Part shown: one piece after another, positions 49,101-56,800 of the stretch
Layout: every line of letters starts with the position of its first letter
Position numbering within the stretch: the first letter of the stretch is position 1
DNA from: Watersipora subatra
Taxonomy: Eukaryota; Bryozoa; Gymnolaemata; Cheilostomatida; Watersiporidae
DNA length: 64,000 bases
NCBI RefSeq assembly: GCF_963576615.1
Contig: NC_088709.1
Span: forward strand, 12,964,764-13,028,763
Direction of reading: 5' to 3'
Made by a program: the position numbers and the translations under genes
Notes under the pieces: generated by a model
The model's input: the letters and a program-made list of their open reading frames with translations, nothing else
Databases searched by the model: none
Told to the model about the DNA's origin: nothing

Positions 49101-52100
49101 ATGCTAATATATTATAATTTAATAATATATATAATATATTATAATATATTATAATATAATAATATATTATAATATAATAATATATTATAATATAATAATA
49201 TATTATAATATAATAATATATTATATTATAATACATAATATATTTTCCGTATATAATATATTATAATATAATATACGGAGAAATGACAAATATAATAGTA
49301 GTGTAGTAAAAAATATGTTAGAATATATGAGACTCGCTTGTATATTCTCTAAATATATGAGTGCGTCTTCATCTGTTTGTAGTGTGTAGTCTGACTGTCT
49401 ACTACTCTGTACACCAATCCATCAACCTATTTTTATTTTGCATAATCAAGTTCTAACTTACTATTGCTTGAGAGTCTGGTTATAAAGTTAGGGAACGTAC
49501 CAGGAGCCTGTCTTGCCTGCTTTTCCTAGAAGCTCTATCAACCAGTGGAAGGGATTGAACACTTCTCACAGACTACAAGTTTAACATAGAAAGCTATAGT
49601 TAGTAATTTCTGTCGCTTCCAATTGCTAATCAAGTTTTTATTTAATATTTCTCAACTTGTATTGTCAGAAATGGTGATATGTGAAGCATCGCAGCTTGTT
49701 GTGCATGCTTGAAGTCACTTGTTATCAAAGTATGCAGAAAGTTTGAGAGCTCATTGTAAAAGAATGAAATTTGTACTCTGCAAAATAAACTTTTTGAAAA
49801 TAATGTTGAATTAGAACGTTGGTATTAAAAACCGGTGCGCCATTTGCGATGTGCCAGTGGAAAAGTTATATTCTTTATTTTCCTTCTGAAGAGCCTATTT
49901 AGTCATTTTTTTCTAATTATTTTCTAGACATTCTCATCAATCTGAATTAATTTAAATTTCTATCATTCTCTTACTCACTATTACTCTGAAATATACTTAC
50001 ATCTGTCCATAAACACAGGACATAGACACATGAATTAGTATGTGGATTATGATGATGGATTCGAGGGTGTTTACGGACAGATGTAAGTATATTTCAGAGT
50101 AATAGTAAGAGAATGATAGAAATTTATATTGATTCAGATTGATTGATAAGAATGTCTAGAAAATAATTAGAAAGAAATAAATGAATAGGCACTTCAGAAG
50201 GAAAATAAAGAATATAACTTGTCCACTGGCAAATCACAAATGGGGCACCGATCTTTGATACATTGGCAGTATCGTGCACTTTGAGAGATCATTCAGTTAA
50301 ATATCTGCACAATTATTGCCAATGAATCAAGGCGGGTGCATGATGCAGTTGGTAGAGTGCTTCGCTGAAAGGCCAAATATCTAGGTTCAATTCCTGTGAG
50401 GAGCAATATTTTTTCCTAATGCTCTTAGCATGGCTTCGGACAGATAGACACGGCTTTTATTATAGTTAAGACTAGATGAACGCCCGAATAATAAAAAAAT
50501 CTTCACGCAGACAACTTATTTTTATTTAACATATACAACATTTACTATTCTAATTTTTAAACTTAATATTGGGAGAAAAGTGTTTTTGTGAAGTTCAAAC
50601 AAATTAAGTGAAAACATAAATGATGAATACATGATGGTGAGTGTATGAAAAAAGGTTCCTGTCGCAGCAGAAGCTCATCGTATTCAAAGTTTTGATGAAC
50701 GAGTAATAAAAAAGCCTGCGCAGAAAACTTATTTTTATTTAGCATGTACAACATTTACCATTACCATTACCATACTGCTACCTACTCGATACCGGTACAA
50801 AAAAATGAAATATCGCACTTATTTGTCTGATACTTCGTCTGACTGAGCGGAAAGAAAATGTAGAGGCATTTCCTACTCTAGATAATACAATTGCCCACGT
50901 GAAAAGTATTTAGCTTTTACAGATTTACCAAAACCGGGAAAATGAATGTAATGGCACATTTGAAAATTACAGATTAAAAAAAAGGTACAAAAAGCTTTTT
51001 AAAAAATTATAAAAAAAAAGAAATGCAAAAAGGTAATAATAATTAATAATATAAAGTGTACATTCAGCGTGTGCAATTTAAAAAATATTTTCCTGCAGTA
51101 TATGGTAAGAGTAATGGGAATGGTAAAAGTAGCTTAGCCTTGTGGTTACACGCGATTGTTAGTAGACTTGCGATTTGAAAGTCGTGAGTTCAAATCCAGT
51201 AGGAAAGCGATTTTTCGTGCAACAACTTGATCACTATAACTCAATCGCTGTAACTGGACAGATGAAAGACAAAGACTGAGATTATATGTATATAGATGAA
51301 AACTGGAATGACCTGTTCAGTAATAAGACCGCGTTGTGGCTTAATCGATTGTCATGATAATCGTTTGCTTGGATTATAGAGTGAGTTGACTGATTAAGGC
51401 TTTTGTAAAAGAGCATTAGTAATGTCACTCTTTGTCTGCACCTGATCAGCCTAACCAAATACAATGTCTATAAACTGTACGCTATTCATAAAGCTAACAT
51501 ATCAATAATGGTATAACAACAAACAGCATAAGTGGGCGACTGACTAGCTTGGTTTTTCTATGAGTTCAACAGGGTGATGAAAAAGGAAGGCAGTGCCATA
51601 TGTAGCCTTTTACCAATTCTCTCACCGCAACAATGGCTGCTTAGATTTTAGTGATACTGCATTTTTATCTTTACGCCATGTACAAACCAAACAATAAATT
51701 AGATTTTGTTTATCTGTATCCTAGCAATCATCACTAATCTTAAAGGCTAATAGCATTCTCAAGTGTGTCAAATACTGCAGCTATTACAAAACTGAATAAG
51801 GGACAGCATGAAGTGGTTATTATTGATGTGAGTTCAATTGACAGTAAGGAATTAATGCTCTCTCTATTGGGAGGCTTGAAAGTATGATACTGGTTTAAAC
51901 TGCAAATTAAACTGTCAATTAAAGCAAGCAATCTAATCATATCCTAAAAATGAACATACATCACGGCGACGGCTCCTCACTTCACTAGGTGATCTGAGAA
52001 GATCCATTATTGTGTCCTCGTATCCAAACTTCCTCTCAGCCTGCAATGATCAACAAAACTTGTTCGACTCTATAGATCAATATGGTAGCTCCGTGTTTTC

Positions 52101-53393
52101 ACTGACAAGAACTTTATTCCATACTACTAAAGCAAAACATTTTAGTGGTTGATGCAAAATGTAAATCCAGGAAAGTTTTGAGCCGTGTAACTATTTTTAT
52201 TACCGTGCAAGCGGTAAACAAGGCAGGTGTTTAAGACGGTGGTTCTCAATATCTAGACAAAGATTTGAAACCAAATATTTTTAACAATCTGGCCTAAGAA
52301 ACAGAGTAGATGCTTGTGGAGGTTTGGAGGAATTTGGTCAAAAAATGGGAAAACATTTAGAGTTTATAAAGAGTAACAACCCCACACCTACACACAATGA
52401 TAGTGGAATTTATAGCAACTACAAAGGCATTGAGGTATCAGTGTAGAAACATGTAAACACCTCGTACATGTGAAAGTCTACTTGTGGCTACTTGTTGTAG
52501 CAAAAAGAAGCGTAATTGTAATAAACAATGAGTTTTTCTTAACTAACCCTGACTTTCTTGACAAGTTCAATTTTACGAATCTTTTCGAGCCGATTCCTTA
52601 TTTCCGCCTGCCTCATTCTTTCAATGTCAAGAGTTTTGTGGACAATCGCTTGTGCCAACATGTTGCGCACTTCTTTGCGATGGTTGGCTTTAGCATTTAA
52701 CAGCCTGTATTTACTTTCTGAAATTACCACTCCTTTTCTTGAAACCTACAAACAGTTGATTCTTTGCAAACACAAATTCTTAATAAATCAGAAAAGTAAA
52801 CAAATGCGCAGTTTATTGTTTTTAAATCTGCTTATAGGCTTGGTAACCTACTTGACAACTTGAAAACAACTTACAAGCTTAGACTTTTTCAGATGTTTCC
52901 TGATGTGTGTATTGCTGAAATATCCAGAGAGATGTGGATCTAACAGGCTGTTGTAGGTGGCCAAAGGGCTAAAAGCAAGAGTTGTCATATTTAGTAAGAA
53001 ATGCAAAAATTAGACAGTTATTGAGTGCTTATTATGGTTCATAAAATTTTTTTTTGATAATCTGCAACAACGATTTCTAAATTTTATATTATGCGTTGTG
53101 TTCTTATTATCGTTGTCTAAAAAACTGACCATAATCCCTACAAAGAACAAACATGTACTTGATACTCTAGCAAAGCTTTGATGTAACAATTTACATGACT
53201 TGGTGTAATAGCTATAATTAATGATAAAACTTATTTCAACTTAAACGTATGAAGCACATTGACAGTGTGACGCGTAGCTACAAGCTAAGCTATCGAAAAA
53301 ACATACCTACTATACGGTTGCAAAGCTTTACTATGTTCTTCAATTTAAATAGAAAACTCTGTATTCAACTTACCCTTCGTGAACGTGACTCAT
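21870..53393 (-). CDS. ERICH3: ERICH3 (DUF4590) - leucine-rich-repeat fusion protein, 26 exons
   Basis: Coding exons in order: 53374-53393, 52875-52968, 52548-52745, 51960-52040, 48366-48451, 47670-47781, 47076-47237, 46024-46213, 44313-44600, 43345-43577, 42759-42918, 41618-41710, 40875-41020, 39863-40471, 38860-38991, 37329-37420, 36470-36576, 36089-36180, 35045-35921, 34784-34915, 33564-33715, 28048-28173, 27190-27284, 26559-26695, 23334-23482, 21870-22253. Intron phases 2,0,0,0,2,0,0,1,1,0,1,1,0,0,0,2,1,0,1,1,0,0,2,1,0 all agree, giving 4,947 nt and 1,648 residues. Residues 1-131 and about 270-378 match vertebrate ERICH3. Residues 825-1073 and about 1340-1648 are RI-type leucine-rich repeats; Ser/Asp/Lys/Glu-rich linkers lie between. 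ERICH3 has been linked to primary cilia in mammals. Donors of exons 9, 10 and 20 (GTCTGC, GTTAGC, GTTAAT) are weak, and a missed small exon in the 5.4-kb intron 21 or 3.5-kb intron 4 is possible. Confidence 0.85.
22254..23333. other. Intron 25, no further feature
   Basis: AT-rich intron between the last two exons. I see no additional exon, RNA gene or repeat boundary in it. Confidence 0.5.
24129..24312 (+). repeat. Interspersed repeat copy, intron 24
   Basis: Shares ordered blocks with the inverse of 62705-62892: TTTGATATCAAATTCGTCAGCATAAAAT, then CTCGGACACTTTTTCGGCC, then ATTACAGCTTACTGCATTATT. Blocks are separated by diverged spacers of similar length. Similarity may extend outward, but I cannot set firm ends. 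Confidence 0.7.
25165..26332. mobile_element. Non-autonomous DNA transposon with imperfect inverted ends
   Basis: The left end CAGTACATCCTCGAATATAA GCCGA is the inverse of the right end CTGTATATTCTCGGATATAA ACCGA (read on the minus strand). No transposase is visible. The element lies in intron 24 and encloses a 5-copy 23-bp tandem repeat (25478-25599). Its superfamily is uncertain; the ends and size suggest a Tc1/mariner-type derivative. Confidence 0.65.
25478..25599 (+). repeat. 23-bp tandem repeat, five copies
   Basis: The unit TATGGCGTCATAGCACCTGTCAT starts at 25478, 25501, 25524, 25547 and 25570, with a partial sixth. Only single-base changes separate the copies. Each unit contains the half-palindrome GGCGTCA. 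Confidence 0.95.
27661..27772 (+). repeat. 16-bp tandem repeat, seven copies
   Basis: TAATCATGGACCCTAG is repeated seven times with two single-base variants. It lies in intron 22, between exons 22 and 23. Confidence 0.95.
28477..29422. mobile_element. TA-flanked MITE-like DNA transposon
   Basis: The left end is CAGTAGACGCTCCTATAACT; the right end, read inversely, is CAGTAGGCGCTCCTACAATG. Both are flanked by TA, the target of Tc1/mariner (IS630-type) transposases. Internal short words CCTATAACG / CCTATAACGTAAA occur near both ends. There is no transposase frame in the 946 bp. It lies in the 5.4-kb intron 21. Confidence 0.8.
29423..33563. other. Rest of intron 21, no gene seen
   Basis: Long AT-rich intron sequence. 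A degenerate CCTACTCCCTAA repeat runs from about 32565 to 32690. No exon-like segment with LRR or Ser-rich coding was found, although a missed small exon cannot be excluded. Confidence 0.45.
32565..32690 (+). repeat. Degenerate CCTACTCCCTAA tandem repeat
   Basis: Phrases such as ACCTACTCCCTAACC, TTACCTACTCCCTAACC and ACATACTCCCTAATG recur irregularly. The unit is about 12-20 bp and copies are diverged. Confidence 0.75.
33564..34915 (-). CDS. ERICH3: Exons 20-21: acidic linker, second LRR entry
   Basis: Exon 20 is Ser/Thr/Asp-rich (TTKTTSSDDDDIDTDTDDQA). Exon 21 begins SLTLSSSDESLHEDVRDTAG and ends with an LRR-like start, GSEIHLVGLNQDE, which continues in phase 0 into exon 22. These exons connect the two leucine-rich-repeat blocks. 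Confidence 0.82.
35045..38991 (-). CDS. ERICH3: Exons 15-19: first leucine-rich-repeat block and linker
   Basis: Repeats of about 28-30 residues: LMKLAMPACGLNSQEFTEIA; PLQELDITDNKIELSGGLAL; SLRLTGTDITPVGVSPVLQA; RLTSLYLSNCTVGETLNPGD; LKQMAISHITTDSLRMLCEA; VVINNLSLINNHLTDDSITA. Alternating strand LxxLxLxxN/C and helix parts resemble ribonuclease-inhibitor-type LRRs, which usually bind other proteins. One intron falls at nearly every repeat, the usual gene structure of such arrays. After GEPETDATTS, exon 19 turns into a long Ser/Glu/Lys-rich region (SEKTDSEKEDSEKTVSEKSD) of about 180 residues, probably disordered. Confidence 0.88.
38491..38730 (+). mobile_element. SINE-like element, copy 1
   Basis: Starts GTACTAGTACCCTGGCAGAC and ends CTCTTATTATAGCAAAGATT. 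The middle GGGCAGATGGTAGCGTGCTTG followed by ATCCAGGTTTGATTTTCG resembles the A and B boxes of a tRNA-derived promoter (GGTTCRA-type B box). It shares this layout with 46688-47046 and 50257-50470. It lies in the intron between exons 15 and 16. Confidence 0.72.
39863..43577 (-). CDS. ERICH3: Exons 10-14: acidic and Ser/Asp/Lys-repeat tail
   Basis: Exon 10 starts DKYDEDFEESDAEKEEKYED, like the KYEYEEDFE segment after DUF4590 in vertebrates. Exons 11-13 are Ser-rich (LEPKTGTASDSEPPRSQSS; SASSRSSKSARSDRSDNS). Exon 14 (609 bp) is built of SDRSDKS-type units. It closes with a less repetitive stretch, SFYKLSTALAMECSRTGDKL VVKGCMGT, that leads into the LRR block. Joins have phases 0,1,1,0. The composition predicts a disordered, highly phosphorylatable linker. 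Exon 14's GTAAGT donor, in phase 0 with the first LRR exon, is the key evidence for the fusion. Confidence 0.85.
42238..42305. repeat. Short imperfect hairpin
   Basis: CATAGACCTATTA on the left is answered by TAATAGGTCTATG on the right, with a second matching pair TTAACTATACT / AGTATAGTTAA inside. It lies in intron 11, close to but not inside an exon. Confidence 0.6.
44313..46213 (-). CDS. ERICH3: Exons 8-9: DUF4590 core
   Basis: Exon 8 contains VTLKYLGGTYNHQMQQQIIV then EQQHCGGNTLTVFKEFV, matching the YLG...QQHCGG signature of ERICH3. Exon 9 joins in phase 1 and gives SFTSKRHRGYPFGLTLYIDG, then CCEYKHSKGNLLGSKSSHF and GAEPCYKCKVEKELS. The conserved CCEYKH-KG-LG and PCYKC motifs suggest a compact Cys-containing fold of unknown chemistry. 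A Lys/Glu-rich coiled segment (EANKEQKKREERKQKAKK) follows, as in the vertebrate protein. These two exons are the strongest evidence for the ERICH3 identity. Confidence 0.95.
45037..45372. mobile_element. TA-flanked MITE, short copy (336 bp)
   Basis: The left end is CTGCAAAACCTTTATTTGAA; the right end, read inversely, is CCACAAAACTTATTTGAACG. Both are flanked by TA. Internal sequence such as GTAGTTCTGATGATTGTG, TATAGCAACCAC and TACTGATCACTTT matches the longer copy at 58961-59854. It sits in intron 8 of the ERICH3-LRR gene. Confidence 0.8.
46530..46650 (+). repeat. ~40-bp tandem repeat
   Basis: TGTAGGCTTGTACATGCATG occurs three times with CTGTATTAC spacers. It lies just left of the SINE-like copy 2. 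Confidence 0.8.
46688..47046 (+). mobile_element. SINE-like element, copy 2, expanded
   Basis: GTACTAGTGGCCTGGCAG at the start and CTCTTCTCATAGTAAAGATT at the end correspond to copy 1. Between them, 46862-46985 is an added tandem array of GGATCTGTTTTTTAGA-type units of about 18 bp. The array explains the greater length. It ends about 30 bp from the exon 7 donor. Confidence 0.65.
47076..48451 (-). CDS. ERICH3: Exons 5-7: Arg/Ser- and Pro-rich linker
   Basis: Exon 5 (GRRHDSGGRNERLYSSHSAS, RRPRSRS) and exon 6 (SERRRRSGSRSSSFDTESSE) are RS-rich and probably disordered. Exon 7 is Pro-rich: YEPQPPLAWTPNPPSKKPPP, then GTPRDEHGRPIVMKKHVR. Vertebrate ERICH3 has a comparable Pro-rich linker before DUF4590. 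Phase 2 then 0 joins these exons cleanly. The acceptor of exon 5 (GAACAG) is the least certain border. Confidence 0.75.
49074..49285. repeat. Palindromic AT-only tract
   Basis: Runs of ATATATTATAATATAATAAT repeat with a period of about 20 bp, bounded by CCGTATATAATATA / ATATACGG words. It could extrude hairpins. No gene is present. Confidence 0.9.
49833..50250. mobile_element. Fold-back element, 184-bp inverted arms
   Basis: 49833-50016 and 50067-50250 are near-perfect inverse copies, starting CGGTGCGCCATTTGCGATG and ending CAAATGGGGCACCG. A spacer of about 50 bp separates them. No protein is encoded. Similarity may extend some bases beyond each arm. The right side abuts SINE-like copy 3. 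Confidence 0.85.
50257..50470 (+). mobile_element. SINE-like element, copy 3
   Basis: GGCAGTATCGTGCACTTTGAG, CTGCACAATTATTGCC, ATGCAGTTGGTAGAGTGCTTC, TATCTAGGTTCAATTCCTG and TTTTTCCTAATGCTCTTAGC follow the same order as copy 1. The B-box-like GGTTCAATTCC is well preserved here, which supports tRNA-derived ancestry. Confidence 0.7.
51131..51260 (+). repeat. tRNA-like repeat, possible second SINE family
   Basis: TAGCTTAGCCTTGTGGTTAC is A-box-like and GTCGTGAGTTCAAATCCAGT is B-box-like, at tRNA spacing. The sequence cannot be folded into a full cloverleaf by eye, so I treat it as a SINE head rather than a tRNA gene. Confidence 0.45.
51960..53393 (-). CDS. ERICH3: Exons 1-4: conserved ERICH3 N-terminus
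   Basis: Exon 1 holds only MSHVHEG before a GTAAG donor; vertebrate ERICH3 likewise starts MSHSHP. Exon 2 reads PLATYNSLLDPHLSGYFSNT followed by HIRKHLKKSKL. Exon 3 continues VSRKGVVISESKYRLLNAKA, NHRKEVRNMLAQAIVHKTLD and IERMRQAEIRNRLEKIRK. Both correspond residue by residue to the ERICH3 start (YNSL, GYF-NT, IRRHL, AQAI-HK-LD-ER). Exon 4 is a short charged exon, FGYEDTIMDLLRSPSEVRSR. The segment is predicted helical and basic; its biochemical role is unknown. The start is chosen on the MSH match and the consistent donor. Confidence 0.92.
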
Positions 53394-53812
53394 CTTGCAA
53401 AATGTTAAATATTTTGATTGAAGTAAAAACTGCTATTTTAGCACATACTGCTTCTGCGTCTCTAATGAACACTGATGAGGAATAAAGATTTCTACGATAC
53501 GTAGGAGCTGGCAGTTATTGAACCATGTTGTTTTTCTATATGGCAACCCACCTGTTACTAAGGCACGTGACCATACGCAGTTGCGCGTGTAGTTATTTTT
53601 TAATTGCCAATATTTTTTAGTGAAATTATTTTTATTAAACAAAAAAAAATATTTATATTGTAAATTAATTGTTAACAATAATTTATATTAATTATAAGAA
53701 AAACACATTTTATGCACTGTTTCGTAAACGCTACCGGAAATAGTAATAAATAAATTTTGCAGTCAGAGTTTTATATTAAACAGCCTGAGACTCGGTCGAC
53801 AAAAGCATTATC
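53394..53812. promoter_or_regulatory. Probable bidirectional promoter, ERICH3-LRR / PLAA
   Basis: The start codons of two divergent genes are 419 bp apart (53393 minus, 53813 plus), and no other gene lies between. The stretch must hold both 5' UTRs and promoters. It includes GC-richer sequence around 53560-53590 (GGCACGTGACCATACGCAGT), with an E-box-like CACGTG. No clear TATA box placement can be assigned. Confidence 0.6.
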
Positions 53813-56800
53813 ATGTCGCAATCTTCGTATAAATTGCGATGTAATATACTTGGACACGATAAAGATGTCAGAACGTTATGTAATGGCCACGATTCTAAAG
53901 AAATTATTGTTTCTGGTTCTAGAGATGTTACTGCTCGTATTTGGACGTCCAGCGGGTGAGTACACGTGATAATACGTCGACGGAAAACAGTTGCCAAGCT
54001 GCTACACAGACTTCACGTACAAAACTGGAAATTTCCTGCTTGCTTAACCTATTTTTACTAGTGACATTTTAATGTTACCCCCTGTTAACAGTGTGCATAT
54101 AAGATAGCTAGTCAAAATTTGGTCGTAACTGATTCTATGGTGTTTTTTTCCATTAGTCATGTTAGAAGTACAATCTCTTACACTGTCTTACTAGTACACT
54201 ATCATCCGAATAATATTCTACATTCATACTTCTTGTTAGGCTAACCAGCATATTGCCGTGTACCATGCAAAAAATGAAAATTTTGAAAGATTTTTAAGAC
54301 AGCAGATTTAGTAGCAAGTATAGCATATAGGGATACTAACTGACATAACCCACTCAAGATTCTTGTGTAGTTATTAGTGACCTTCTCCAAGCTGGCCTTC
54401 TGCTTTTGCCTTATTAGAACTTAATCTATTTTGTTTTAAATAGATGGGTAGTCCAGGTTTTAAAGCATTTTTACACTCCTGCACACTCTATGTACGTCTC
54501 CAATTTTACTATAATAGCCAAAAAACTTTTTAAACATCTTTGTCAATGCACAAATATAAGTCATCGGTGACACTAAATTATAAAACACCTATAACTTTAG
54601 GCAAATGTCTAATTGTTATTAACAATTAAAATGAATAACATGATTTGATTGCTTTGGAAGTCCTTTTGCCTACCCTTAGGAAGTCCAGTGACCTGGACAA
54701 AAGCATAATTGTCAGTGTATCTTACAAGTGCATACTTGCAGCACATATGTAATTCACTGCTTATGGTCGTGCTCGTCCCAAATTGGTCAGATCACTTGAA
54801 AGTTTACATTTCCAGAATCACACGAACTTGAAGGGTATTTCTATAGCGCCTTACAGTGCCTCGCGTTTTGTGTTCTCAATTCGAGTTGTTGAACTTGAGT
54901 TGTATTTACAAATGCGAGTTTGTAAAACTAAGGTGCAATATATTGACCAGTATTACGGTAGCATAACCGTAGATCTGGTTATATTAACAAGGATACATCA
55001 ATAGGCACCCGTTAGCTAATAGAAATTAAACTATGTATGTACTGTAAAACTATAGCTACTGGCGAATTAGAGTGTCCCAAGTTTCCAACTCGAGTTGTAC
55101 TTTACAAACTCGAGTTTGTATCTATATATAACTTGAGTTGTATAACTCGAGTTACACAACTCCAGTTCATCGAAAACCCAAGCTGATTTCTTTCAACAGC
55201 AACTCGAGTTCAACAACTTGGCTTGAGAACATGGGACGCGAAGCATTGTAAGGCGCCATACTAAACAGCTCATCATTTCATTTTCTTTAGCTATATTTTT
55301 TATATGGAATTTTTTTGGTGCATCATTAAACGTCGCTGACATAATTTCTATGTTTGTTCATTTTCGGTGTTCATTCAGTTTCTTGTCAGGCTCTAGAAAG
55401 ATAACTCTTTTTTTCATTTGAAAAAGAAGTGGCCTGACCCCCACATAGATTGTTTTTTAGTTTGCTTTTTACATTCTACAATTGTTTTCGTCACATTATA
55501 TTTATATAAATAAATATGAGCAAATATCGCCAATATATATAATTTAAATATGTGGATATATATTTAAATTATTATTAATCAATTATTAAATTTTATATAA
55601 TATGCACAAATGCAGTTCTGTAAACGAGACACCTTAATTACTCACTTTGCTTTTTTTCACAAACCCGCATTAGTTTTGCGTAACACAACTCGAGTTCATC
55701 AAAAACCTAGGCCGGTTTCTGTGAACAGCAACTCGAGTTGAGAACACGGAACGCGAGGCACTGTAAGGCGCCATATATTTCTCTCTTATGATGTTTCCCT
55801 GAATGTCTTTCAAAACATTCATCACGGCTTGCGCAATTGTATTTGGCTGTGACATTGTTGACATTTATTTACTGCTCATACCTCAGGCACATCAACATGT
55901 TCACTGGTTTTGAGATGTTGCACTAGCATTTCATCTCGTATAGTTCTGTTTGCCAAGCTATTCTTGATTCCGGTGTAATGCAGTGATGGAAATGGCTTTC
56001 TGGAAGGCAACTTGCTTAGTGGACATAATGGCTTTGTTGCGGCTGTTTGCTTTTTGCCGGAAACAGAAGAATATCCCGAGGGGTTGATAGCCACAGGAAG
56101 CAACGATAAAGCGATTCGCATATATAGTTTTGATTCGCCTATTCCAGTGCTCAAGTTGGAAGGTCACACAGAGACAGGTGAGAAAACTTCTGATCTTTCT
56201 GAATATGGTTGGTGATGATTCGCTTATGGCTTGCATATGTGTGAGAGAAATGAAACTTTGGGCATCCCTCTTTTATCTGCTTGATTTCAGTTCAACCTCC
56301 ATGTCGCTAGATTCAGCCATATTCATATTTATGGTGATTTTGGTAAAGTTGATTGGTGAAATCATTCTTATCATGTAACAACTGTGAAAGATTTTTTGAC
56401 TGGTTTTAAATTCATGTTAGCTCGCATTTGCAATATGTTCCAATATAAACCACATAACTTGTCATGTGCTGTAGTATGTACTCTTTCTGCTGGTAAACAT
56501 GGCACCCTGATGAGTGGCTCCTGGGACAAGACTGCCAAGGTCTGGCTACAGGATAAGGCCCTGATGACGCTGACAGGTTATTAATATACTCATGCCTTTG
56601 TACTTTACTCCTGGTTTATCTTTACAATCTTATGCTAGCACAACATTTTAGTACAATAATAGTAGTAATAGTAGTGGTGGTATTGGTAGTAATAGTAGTG
56701 GCGGTCATAGTAGTAATAGAACTACTAGTAATAGCGATAATAGACTTAATGGAAAAAGTAGCAATACTTTTATTACTCTCATATTGAGAGTTATCTTCAC

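Noticed and set aside
50336-51215. tRNA genes
   Set aside because: B-box-like words are present, but no full cloverleaf can be drawn and the flanks repeat elsewhere; SINE heads fit better.
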